A stretch of DNA of 64,000 nt from Chryseobacterium cheonjiense (lineage in GTDB: Bacteria > Bacteroidota > Bacteroidia > Flavobacteriales > Weeksellaceae): contig NZ_JABBGF010000001.1 in assembly GCF_012927265.1 (NCBI RefSeq), positions 1,920,502 through 1,984,501 of the forward strand, in the 5' to 3' direction. The position numbers and the translations under genes were made by a program. The notes beneath the pieces are model-generated. The model ran no database searches, had not been told where the DNA came from, and saw only the letters and a program-made list of their open reading frames with translations. Shown one piece after another: positions 17,201 through 24,015 of this stretch. Within the stretch, counting starts at the first letter, position 1; each line of letters begins with the position of its first letter.

Positions 17201-18553
17201 CTAAAATTGTAAAAACTCCTCCAGCGAAACCGTTTTCTGCTCCCCGGCTTCAAGACCTTTATAGGTAACATTTCCGTTCTTAATCTCTTCTTCACCCAGG
17301 AAAACAAGATTTTTAATTCCCTTCTTTTCGGCGTAAGTAAACTGTTTTCCGATCTTGGCTGCTTCGGGATATAGTTCGGTAGAAACTCCCTTTTCTCTGA
17401 GTTGTTTTATTAATTTCAGGGCTTCTACGATTTCATCCCCTCCGAAATTTGCAAACAGGTATTCCACTTTTGAGACTGCCTCTTCAGGGAACAGTCCCAA
17501 TTCTTCCATGACAAGATAAATCCTGTCTAACCCAAAAGAAATTCCGATTCCCGGAATATTTTTAACCCCGAAAACCTCCGTAAGATTGTCATATCTTCCG
17601 CCACCGCCGATGGATCCCATCTGAACTTCATCCGCTTTTACCTCGAAGATAGCTCCGGTGTAATAATCTAATCCTCTGGCAAGCGTAATGTCAAATACCA
17701 GGTTCTGAATATCTACTCCAAGATTTAATGACTGAGTAATTACAAACTCCAATTCTTCAACACCTTTTAATCCGGTTTCGTTTCCTGCAAACTTTTCTTT
17801 AAGTTGCAAAAGGTTCTCCAGAGCGTCGTCCGACTGTGTAAAAAGAAAATCCAGTTTATCAATAGACTCCTGGGCAATTCCTCTTTCAAGAAGTTCCTTT
17901 ACAACACCTTCTTTTCCTATTTTGTCTAATTTGTCAAGAGCTACCGTAAAATCAATTAATTTGTCGGTAATTCCTGCAAATTCTGCTAATCCGGAAAGTA
18001 TTTTTCTGTTATTAATATGAATGGTTACAGAAACACCCAGTTCAGCAAATGACTTTAAATACAATTGAACCAAATCTATTTCCTGCAAAAGACTTTCACT
18101 TCCCACCACGTCAGCATCACACTGGTAAAACTCCCTGAATCTCCCTTTTTGAGGACGGTCTGCCCTCCAAACCGGCTGAATTTGGTAACGCTTGAATGGA
18201 AACGTAAGCTGATTGTGGTTCATCGCTACAAATCTTGCAAAAGGTACGGTAAGGTCATAACGAAGAGCCTTATCTGAAATCTGCGAAGTTAATTTCTGAT
18301 GATTTTTATCTTCCCAGTCCTGCTGATTTACTTTTGAAGTATAGTCCCCTGAATTTAAAATCTTAAAAATCAGACGATCTCCTTCTTCTCCATATTTTCC
18401 TGTTAATGTCGAAAGATTTTCAAAGCTCGGAGTTTCCAATGGTTGGAATCCGAATAATTCAAAGTTTCTCTGTAAAATATTGATGATATATCTTCTTCTG
18501 GCAACTTCCGATGCGGTAAAATCTCTCGTCCCTTTTGCTAAACCTGGTTTCAT
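17201..18553 (-). CDS. hisS: Histidine--tRNA ligase
   Basis: Class II aminoacyl-tRNA synthetase charging tRNA-His. Motif 2 is [15 protein letters not shown] (137-151). The histidine-specific loop ARGLDYYTG and motif 3 [10 protein letters not shown] follow, then a C-terminal anticodon-binding domain (about 365-450). The 450-residue length is normal. First gene of a tight operon with the LRR protein, chrA and GNAT. The 140-base spacer upstream contains interleaved inverted repeats (18630-18670). Confidence 0.97.
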   Translation of the reverse strand: MKPGLAKGTRDFTASEVARRRYIINILQRNFELFGFQPLETPSFENLSTLTGKYGEEGDRLIFKILNSGDYTSKVNQQDWEDKNHQKLTSQISDKALRYDLTVPFARFVAMNHNQLTFPFKRYQIQPVWRADRPQKGRFREFYQCDADVVGSESLLQEIDLVQLYLKSFAELGVSVTIHINNRKILSGLAEFAGITDKLIDFTVALDKLDKIGKEGVVKELLERGIAQESIDKLDFLFTQSDDALENLLQLKEKFAGNETGLKGVEELEFVITQSLNLGVDIQNLVFDITLARGLDYYTGAIFEVKADEVQMGSIGGGGRYDNLTEVFGVKNIPGIGISFGLDRIYLVMEELGLFPEEAVSKVEYLFANFGGDEIVEALKLIKQLREKGVSTELYPEAAKIGKQFTYAEKKGIKNLVFLGEEEIKNGNVTYKGLEAGEQKTVSLEEFLQF

Positions 18554-18629
18554 TCTATAATTGATAAATGATGATTAATGTATAAGTGTTGCAAAAATAA
18601 GGAATTGAACTGACTTTAAAACTAAAATC

Positions 18630-18670
18630 CAAAGCCGAAGAAATAATCTTCCCCAGCTTTGAATTTCTTC
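18630..18670 (-). other. Interleaved inverted repeats upstream of hisS (possible pseudoknot)
   Basis: CAAAGC (18630-18635) can pair with GCTTTG (18656-18661), and GAAGAAAT (18637-18644) can pair with ATTTCTTC (18663-18670). The two stems interleave, which is an H-type pseudoknot arrangement. It sits between the HRDC gene stop and the hisS start on the coding strand of both. Confidence 0.3.
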
Positions 18671-18693
18671 ATCATTTGTGTTTTTATCTGATA

Positions 18694-19146
18694 TCAGATG
18701 CTTTCTAAAATTTCCAGGATTTCTTCGCCGTAATTTTCAATCTTGTGTTTCCCAAACCCTTTGATATCCAGCAGTTCTTCTTTCCGTGCAGGTTTATATT
18801 TAGCCACGGACATAAGTTCTTTATTGGTTGCAATAAAATAGCTTGGCAGATTCTGCTCTTTTGCCTTATCCGATCTCCACTCCTTCAGGGCATAGAGAAT
18901 TTTCTCTTCATCGGAATTCAGCTCTTCGCCTTCTGCGGCATATTTTGCATGCTTCGATTCTTTTACAGTAGTAACTGCCGTTTTCAAGCTCTCAAAATAC
19001 AGAATCACGGACCAGTAATTTTCGTCATTTATAAAAGCTGTTTCTACTTTTACGACCTGATGTTTCCCAAGAAAATCATCAAGTGTCTGCTGATCATGGT
19101 GTAAAAACTCCTGATCCAGCCGCACTTTAAAAACTTTTACTTTCAT
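18694..19146 (-). CDS. HRDC domain protein
   Basis: 150 residues from the ATG at 19146; the longer frame to 19194 would overlap the ssb stop. The N half (MKVKVFKVRLDQEFLHHDQQTLDDFL) is a small conserved segment of unknown role. The C half (about 75-150) is an HRDC domain (LKEWRSDKAKEQNLPSYFIA; ELLDIKGFGKHKIENYGEEIL), the nucleic-acid-binding module also found at the end of RecQ. It lies 16 bases after ssb, so a role with single-stranded DNA or recombination is plausible but unproven. Confidence 0.85.
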   Translation of the reverse strand: MKVKVFKVRLDQEFLHHDQQTLDDFLGKHQVVKVETAFINDENYWSVILYFESLKTAVTTVKESKHAKYAAEGEELNSDEEKILYALKEWRSDKAKEQNLPSYFIATNKELMSVAKYKPARKEELLDIKGFGKHKIENYGEEILEILESI

Positions 19147-19162
19147 CGCCTGTGTTCTTAAT

Positions 19163-19495
19163 TTATTTACCTCCCAGAAGCAGAATCTCGTCAACCCTGA
19201 TTTCTGTGATATAGCGTTTTACCCCGTCCTTATCATCATATGATCTGTAGGTTAGCTTTCCTTCAATGGCAATTTCTTTTCCCTTTGTAACATATTTCTG
19301 AAAGATTTCTGCTGTTTTACCGAAAGCAATGAGATTGTGCCATTGGGTTTCTTCCACTTTTTCGCCTTTTGCGTTGGTGTAGTAATCGCTAGTAGCAAGA
19401 GATACGACTGCTTTGCTGTTTCCATTTTCGAAGTTTACCATTTCAACTTCTTTTCCTGTGTAACCAATAAGTGTTACTTTGTTTCTTAGTGACAT
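19163..19495 (-). CDS. ssb: Single-stranded DNA-binding protein, short form
   Basis: OB-fold SSB of 110 residues (MSLRNKVTLIGYTGKEVEM; WHNLIAFGKTAEIFQKYVTKGKEIAIEGKL; YITEIRVDEILLL). It ends right after the OB fold, with no glycine-rich linker or acidic DDDxPF tail, so it lacks the usual partner-docking peptide. It may be a paralogue used in recombination or mobile-DNA handling rather than the replicative SSB. Upstream gene of a two-gene unit with the HRDC protein, divergent from the HPP gene. Confidence 0.92.
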   Translation of the reverse strand: MSLRNKVTLIGYTGKEVEMVNFENGNSKAVVSLATSDYYTNAKGEKVEETQWHNLIAFGKTAEIFQKYVTKGKEIAIEGKLTYRSYDDKDGVKRYITEIRVDEILLLGGK

Positions 19496-19620
19496 AATTT
19501 TCTTTTTTTAAATTAATAATTCAGATTAGGGACGTTCACTGTTTTTCCCAGATCTCTGTTGCAAAGATTGGGGAAAGCTGAAATTCAAGCCGGTACCAAA
19601 CTGTTTAAATTCGTTTGTAG

Positions 19621-19634
19621 TCGTTTGAAAACGA
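19621..19634. promoter_or_regulatory. Palindromic operator copy 1 (TCGTTT-GA-AAACGA)
   Basis: A perfect 6-bp inverted repeat with GA at the centre, sharing the core CGTTTGAAAACG with the site at 19659. A further half-site TTCGTTTG lies just upstream (19610-19617) and pairs with AAACGAA at 19629-19635. In the ssb-HPP divergent spacer. Confidence 0.65.
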
Positions 19635-19658
19635 ATAAAGAAAATGATCATCAATTTT

Positions 19659-19678
19659 TATCCGTTTGAAAACGGATA
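19659..19678. promoter_or_regulatory. Palindromic operator copy 2, overlapping the HPP promoter
   Basis: Arms TATCCGTTT and AAACGGATA flank a central GA (9-bp perfect inverted repeat). Its centre is 41 bases, about four helical turns, from copy 1. The TTG at 19666-19668 inside it is 16 bases from the -7 box at 19685, so a bound protein would occlude the -33 element. Confidence 0.7.
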
Positions 19679-19684
19679 ATTCCG

Positions 19685-19692
19685 TATCTTTG
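19685..19692 (+). promoter_or_regulatory. -7 box for the HPP gene (TATCTTTG), nearly leaderless
   Basis: Full TAnnTTTG match ending 6 bases before the ATG at 19699, with TTG at 19666-19668 as the -33 element (16-base spacing). Confidence 0.65.
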
Positions 19693-19698
19693 AGTGAT

Positions 19699-20301
19699 AT
19701 GAAAAAAGCGATTAAAAGAACATTCAGAGTATCAAAATATGTCATTTACAGGGAGACACTGGTTGACTATAAAGAACATTTCTGGTCTTTCCTGGGTGCT
19801 TTTGTCGGAATCGGGATTATTGCTTTTATCCAGTCGCATTCCGTATCGGCAACAGAAAATATTTTTCTGATCGGATCTTTCGGAGCATCGAGTGTATTGA
19901 TCTATGGTGCAATACAGAGTCCGCTTGCGCAGCCGAGAAATCTGGTAGGAGGTCATGTAATCTCAGCTTTGGTCGGCGTTACCATTTATAAGCTGGTTCC
20001 TGATATCATCTGGCTGTCGGCTCCTCTGGCAGTTGCTTTTTCGATTGTCCTGATGCAGTATACCAAAACGCTTCATCCTCCCGGCGGCGCTACAGCACTC
20101 ATTGCAGTAAGTTCCACAGGAAAAATTCCTGAATTGGGGTTTTGGTACGTGCTATCACCGGTTCTTACCGGATGCCTTATTTTATTGCTTACAGCACTTT
20201 TTTTCAATAATATAACGTCCAACAGAAGTTATCCTGCTCACAGCAGGTTCAAAAAGCTATTAAAGAAAAAACACGCTCACCCACACAAATTGAAAAAATA
20301 A
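19699..20301 (+). CDS. HPP family integral membrane protein
   Basis: 200 residues with four to five hydrophobic helices. LHPPGGATALIAV carries the HPP signature, and GSFGASSVLIYGAIQSPLAQPRN is the other conserved loop. The C terminus is a basic cytoplasmic tail ending in a His/Lys-rich stretch. HPP proteins of plants and cyanobacteria have been linked to nitrite transport; for bacterial members this is only a lead. Start chosen at 19699, directly after the promoter box; an in-frame ATG at 19666 lies inside the operator. It is followed by the Zn-ribbon gene after 5 bases. Regulation by two palindromes is likely. Confidence 0.85.
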   Translation: MKKAIKRTFRVSKYVIYRETLVDYKEHFWSFLGAFVGIGIIAFIQSHSVSATENIFLIGSFGASSVLIYGAIQSPLAQPRNLVGGHVISALVGVTIYKLVPDIIWLSAPLAVAFSIVLMQYTKTLHPPGGATALIAVSSTGKIPELGFWYVLSPVLTGCLILLLTALFFNNITSNRSYPAHSRFKKLLKKKHAHPHKLKK

Positions 20302-20306
20302 AAATT

Positions 20307-20651
20307 ATGGATTGTCTTGAATGCGGCGAAAAAATCATCGGGAGATCAGACAAAAAATTTTGTAACGATGCCTGCCGAAACGCTTACAACAACAAACAGA
20401 ATAAGGATTCTAACAACCTGATGCGTAATGTTAATAATAAACTCCGCAAAAATTACCGCATCCTTTCCGAAGTAAATACGGACGGAAAAGCAAAAGTACC
20501 CCGCTCAAAACTTGATGGTTTGGGTTTTGATTTTGAATATTTTACCAATCTGAAAGTGTATAAAAATGGTTCTGAATATAAATTTATCTATGACTATGGC
20601 TATAAACTTCTGGATGACGATTTCATTTTAATTGTTAAAAATCAGTCATAA
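20307..20651 (+). CDS. Small zinc-ribbon protein
   Basis: 114 residues. The N terminus has a four-Cys zinc ribbon, MDCLECGEKIIGRSDKKFC followed by NDACR, with CxxC and CxxxC pairs. A basic, asparagine-rich segment follows (to about 55), then a small beta-rich domain (YKNGSEYKFIYDYGYKLLDDDF). This type is common in Flavobacteriia and is left as hypothetical. Five bases after the HPP gene, so co-transcribed. Nucleic-acid or protein binding is a guess from the zinc ribbon. Confidence 0.75.
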   Translation: MDCLECGEKIIGRSDKKFCNDACRNAYNNKQNKDSNNLMRNVNNKLRKNYRILSEVNTDGKAKVPRSKLDGLGFDFEYFTNLKVYKNGSEYKFIYDYGYKLLDDDFILIVKNQS

Positions 20652-20663
20652 AAACATAATGTA

Positions 20664-21566
20664 ATGAAAGATATTATACTGATCACCGGAGCTGGCGGGC
20701 TTATTGCCCGTGAGCTTGCCAAAAGACTTGAAAAAGACTATACCGTTCGTTTTTTAACAAGAAAAAAAAGGCGGAGTGATGAATTTGAATGGAATATCAG
20801 AGAAAAAACAATTGATGAAAGCGCTTTTGATGGTGTTTCCCACATCATTCATCTGGCCGGAGCCAATATTTCTGAAAAACGCTGGACCGATGAACGAAAG
20901 AAAGAACTCATTTCCAGCCGGGTTGATTCTGCTGACCTGATTTTAAAAACACTGCAAAAGAAAAATATTAAGCTTAAATCTTTTATATCCGCTTCAGGAA
21001 TAAATTATTACGGAACCAAAACTGCCGATCAAATTTTCACTGAAAGTGACGGGCCCGGAAATGACTTTTTAAGCGAAGTGGTAGTATTGTGGGAGCGGGC
21101 TGCGGATCAGTTTAAAGAACAAAATCTTGCGGAAAGAGTGGTTAAAATCCGTACCGCAGTGGTTCTTTCTGAAAAAGATGGAGCTTTAAAGAAAATGCTG
21201 CCACCGATTAAGATGGGAATTGGTTCTGCTTTAGGCAACGGAAAACAATATATGCCCTGGATTCATATTGATGATATTTGTTCGATCTATGAGTTTGCCT
21301 TAACAAATCCGGATATGGATGGAGCGTACAATGCAGTTTCACCACAACACACCAGCAATGAGAATTTAACTAAAAAGATTGCAGAAGTTATAAAAAAGCC
21401 ACTTTTTATGCCTAATGTTCCGGGATTTGTTTTGAAACTTATTTTTGGAGAGCTTGCCGATGCATTACTGGAAGGTTCCAGAGCTTCTTCAGAGAAAATT
21501 CAAAAGGCGGGTTTTCGTTTTGAATTCCCCGATCTAAAAAATGCCCTGGAAAATTTATTAAAATAA
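20664..21566 (+). CDS. TIGR01777 family NAD(P)-dependent epimerase-like protein (YfcH)
   Basis: Extended short-chain dehydrogenase fold, 300 residues. N-terminal dinucleotide-binding loop ITGAGGLIARELAKRL; SSRVDSADLIL, SFISASGINYYG and RTAVVLSEKDGALKKML; MPWIHIDDICSIYEFAL is the strongly conserved C-terminal signature of TIGR01777. The third glycine of the usual GxxGxxG is Ala (GAGGLIA), a mild variation. The physiological substrate of the family is unknown. It lies 12 bases after the zinc-ribbon gene and 20 bases before nudK. Confidence 0.9.
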   Translation: MKDIILITGAGGLIARELAKRLEKDYTVRFLTRKKRRSDEFEWNIREKTIDESAFDGVSHIIHLAGANISEKRWTDERKKELISSRVDSADLILKTLQKKNIKLKSFISASGINYYGTKTADQIFTESDGPGNDFLSEVVVLWERAADQFKEQNLAERVVKIRTAVVLSEKDGALKKMLPPIKMGIGSALGNGKQYMPWIHIDDICSIYEFALTNPDMDGAYNAVSPQHTSNENLTKKIAEVIKKPLFMPNVPGFVLKLIFGELADALLEGSRASSEKIQKAGFRFEFPDLKNALENLLK

Positions 21567-21586
21567 TTACCAAGATTATACAATCT

Positions 21587-22168
21587 ATGCACAATACAAA
21601 CGTTCAGATAGAAAAGACCGAAATATTATCAGACAACTGGTACACGTTAAAAAAAGTAACGTTCAGCATTCAGAAAAAAGACGGCAGCTTTCAGCAGCAG
21701 AGCCGTGAAGCATACGACAGGGGAAATGGAGCTGTCATTTTGCTATATGATAAAAGCACGGAAAAGGTCATTCTCACCCGACAGTTCCGACTGCCTACAT
21801 ATATCAATGGGAATCCGTCCGGAATGATGATTGAAGCTTGTGCCGGACTTCTGGATAATGACAATCCTGAAGAGTGCATCAAGAGGGAAACTGAGGAAGA
21901 AACAGGATATAAAATATCCCATGTTGAAAAGATTTTCGAAGCTTTTATGTCGCCGGGCTCCGTAACGGAGATCCTTTATTTTTTTATTGGTGAATATTCC
22001 AAAGAGATGAAAATCAATGACGGCGGCGGACTCGATGATGAAGGGGAAGATATTGAAGTGCTTGAGCTTTTTTTCGAGGAAGCTTTGAAAATGATTGACA
22101 CAGGAGAGATCAAAGATGCTAAAACCATCATGCTTCTGCAATATTTAAGACTTAAAAACATCCTGTAA
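21587..22168 (+). CDS. nudK: NUDIX hydrolase, GDP-mannose pyrophosphatase type
   Basis: Hydrolyses a nucleoside diphosphate sugar, typically GDP-mannose, to the sugar phosphate and NMP. The Nudix box lies at 87-108 (GLLDNDNPEECIKRE followed by TEEETGY), with R100, E101, E104 and E105 as the metal-binding core. The LLDNDNPE form of the box start is that of NudK rather than of ADP-ribose pyrophosphatases. 193 residues, the normal length. The downstream gene at 22195 starts 26 bases later. Confidence 0.88.
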   Translation: MHNTNVQIEKTEILSDNWYTLKKVTFSIQKKDGSFQQQSREAYDRGNGAVILLYDKSTEKVILTRQFRLPTYINGNPSGMMIEACAGLLDNDNPEECIKRETEEETGYKISHVEKIFEAFMSPGSVTEILYFFIGEYSKEMKINDGGGLDDEGEDIEVLELFFEEALKMIDTGEIKDAKTIMLLQYLRLKNIL

Positions 22169-22194
22169 AATCTTTTAAAATTAATATGAATATC

Positions 22195-22773
22195 ATGAAA
22201 TTATTATATACAGCAGGCCTTTCATTACTTTTATCAGCATCCGTTTTTGCGCAGAAAACGGAAAAAGCCGGCCCGAAGGATAAGGCTGTAATCGAACATT
22301 TTAAGAATGACTACAAAAAGAAAAACTATAAAAAGTTTAACGGAAATATTGTCGTAAAAGATAGCCAGATCATGTTTGATGATAAAGTTATTTTTTACGA
22401 TAAATCCGATAAAATCACCAAAGCCGTTCTTCAGGAAGGACTAATTTATCCACAGCTTTTAACCGATTTTCAGGTTGATAAGTTTGAAAATGAAGACAGC
22501 GACAGAACCCAGAAAAGATTTGCCAAGCTGCAGAAAAACTGGAAGATTGCTTTTGACGTAAATAATATAAGGCTTTATAATGCTTCCGAGCTCGTTTTTT
22601 TAAGTGATAATGAAAAGATAAAACGCCTTAAAATATTTTGTAAAGATCCTAAGTTCCCTAATACGATGGCGTATTATATTGAGCTAACCAATAAAAATGC
22701 GGTGAAAGATACCCCGCTTCAGGATTTTATTAAGGATGCTAAAGTAACGCATATTTTCCAGAGGACGGAGTGA
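22195..22773 (+). CDS. Secreted hypothetical protein
   Basis: About 192 residues with a clear signal peptide (MKLLYTAGLSLLLSASVFAQ); an ATG three codons earlier (22186) is also possible. The mature part is lysine-rich and mixed alpha/beta (VKDSQIMFDDKVIFYDKSDKIT; ELVFLSDNEKIKRLKIFC), with no motif I recognise. It follows nudK closely and may be in the same transcript. Probably periplasmic. Function unknown. Confidence 0.7.
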   Translation: MKLLYTAGLSLLLSASVFAQKTEKAGPKDKAVIEHFKNDYKKKNYKKFNGNIVVKDSQIMFDDKVIFYDKSDKITKAVLQEGLIYPQLLTDFQVDKFENEDSDRTQKRFAKLQKNWKIAFDVNNIRLYNASELVFLSDNEKIKRLKIFCKDPKFPNTMAYYIELTNKNAVKDTPLQDFIKDAKVTHIFQRTE

Positions 22774-22804
22774 AACCCATGACAAGATCTGTATTATAAT
22801 AGTT

Positions 22805-23131
22805 ATGAACGCACAAGAATTTGTAAAAAATTTCTATTTAGAAAAACAAAATATTTTAAACTTAGCCTTTGATCAAAAATCAAAGTATAAAACTGTTAAA
22901 TCTGCTAAGATTGAAGCATTAAATTTAAGTTTAGAACAAACAGAAAAATTAAAAGAAATAACTTCTGACCTTCTGACTGATAGTTTTTATACTATTTTAT
23001 TGGGACTGGATGGAAGTGGGTCTATTGGAGAATCACAGGAAAGTTTTAAAATATATGATGAGGAGAATAATTTAATTTCCGAAGATGGAGATTTGGAAAG
23101 TTTGGCCTATGAATATTTTCACCAAAAATAA
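22805..23131 (+). CDS. Hypothetical protein
   Basis: 108 residues, acidic, predicted mostly helical at the N terminus (MNAQEFVKNFYLEKQNILNLAFDQ) with a central SFYTILLGLDGSGSIGESQESF segment. No signal peptide or transmembrane helix. This pattern resembles small immunity- or SMI1-like cytoplasmic proteins, but the likeness is too weak for a call. The gene lies 31 bases after the secreted protein and is more AT-rich than its neighbours. Confidence 0.6.
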   Translation: MNAQEFVKNFYLEKQNILNLAFDQKSKYKTVKSAKIEALNLSLEQTEKLKEITSDLLTDSFYTILLGLDGSGSIGESQESFKIYDEENNLISEDGDLESLAYEYFHQK

Positions 23132-23231
23132 TATGAGCCTTTTATCTTTTCTCTTTAACCTCTATATTTGAAGTATCTGAAAATGTTTTATATTAATAAT
23201 CAAAAGCTTACACTTTCTCATTTAAAAACCT

Positions 23232-23239
23232 TAATTTTG
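23232..23239 (+). promoter_or_regulatory. Putative -7 box (TAATTTTG)
   Basis: Full TAnnTTTG match 26 bases before the KTSC/J-domain gene start. Confidence 0.5.
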
Positions 23240-23265
23240 CATCCCGAAAAAAGGATCCAACCATA

Positions 23266-23712
23266 ATGAAAAAATTAGGCGAATACAGAAAGCTTCTTGA
23301 AGTTGATAAAAATGTGACACTGAAAGAACTGAAAACCATTTACAGGAATACGATGAAAGATACGCATCCTGATAAATTCATCAATGATGAAGCCGGTAAG
23401 CTGGAAGCGGAAGAGAAAAGTAAATCGGTAATTGAAGCCTATCATTTTCTGGTGAGCATCAATCCCGAAACTCAGGAGAAATACAAAGAAGAATATACGG
23501 AAACGACGACGACTTCCAATATTCAGGATTTTTATCTTGAAAAATCAATTCTTACAATTCAGCATCTGAACGGTAATATTTACGAATATCTTGGAGTTCC
23601 GAGAAATACGTATATCAAAATGGTGAATGCAGATTCGCCAAGCCGTTTTGCGAGAAGACATATCTACGGCAGCTTTGTGTTTCGCAAGGCAGGCGAAGTA
23701 ATGGCAGATTAA
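23266..23712 (+). CDS. J-domain plus KTSC domain protein
   Basis: 148 residues. The N half is a DnaJ-like J domain (EYRKLLEVDKNVTLKELKTIYR; THPDKF with the HPD tripeptide that stimulates Hsp70 ATPase). The C half (about 88-148) is a KTSC-like domain (ILTIQHLNGNIYEYLGVPRNTY; RRHIYGSFVFRKAG). KTSC domains occur in phage and bacterial proteins linked to nucleic-acid metabolism, but their role is unclear. A single-gene unit with its own promoter and terminator. Confidence 0.82.
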   Translation: MKKLGEYRKLLEVDKNVTLKELKTIYRNTMKDTHPDKFINDEAGKLEAEEKSKSVIEAYHFLVSINPETQEKYKEEYTETTTTSNIQDFYLEKSILTIQHLNGNIYEYLGVPRNTYIKMVNADSPSRFARRHIYGSFVFRKAGEVMAD

Positions 23713-23734
23713 ATCTTACGATTTACCAATATAT

Positions 23735-23767
23735 AAAGCCTTCGGATTATTTCGGAGGCTTTTTTTA
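23735..23767 (+). terminator. Intrinsic terminator
   Basis: AAGCCTTCG pairs with CGGAGGCTT (one G-T pair) and is followed by a T run, after the KTSC/J-domain gene. Confidence 0.85.
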
Positions 23768-23960
23768 GGAATAAATATTAACCTTAACGCAAAGAATTGC
23801 AAAGTTTTTTTTAAATTATAGAAAATATTTTTGTTCGCAAAGGCTGAACTATGTTCGTAAACTTTCAGTTTATACTCAGCCATTGAGCATTGATATTTAT
23901 TATTTTTTACCTTATTATCAATTTCTGAGACTGCTTCTTCGCTTCGCTCATCGCAATGAC
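23768..23960. repeat. Intergenic spacer with dispersed-repeat fragments
   Basis: No gene. Contains GCAAAGAATTGCAAAG (23810 region) and a CTTCGCTTCGCTCATCGCAATGAC-like segment near 23937-23960. A related segment, cctcgcttcactcagaatga, occurs near 50731, so this is probably a short dispersed intergenic sequence of the genome. Confidence 0.45.
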
Positions 23961-23991
23961 AAAAAAGCGCACCATTTCTGATGCGCTCTTT
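23961..23991 (-). terminator. Intrinsic terminator of the RND efflux operon
   Basis: AGCGCA/TGCGCT stem followed, on the - strand, by TTTTTT; 24 bases beyond the stop of the RND permease. Confidence 0.8.
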
Positions 23992-24015
23992 CGGTTAATT
24001 AAGGTTGTTATTATA

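Noticed and set aside
17197..17307. Longer N terminus of the LRR protein
   Set aside because: It lies inside hisS and would bury a clean signal peptide that starts at 17196.
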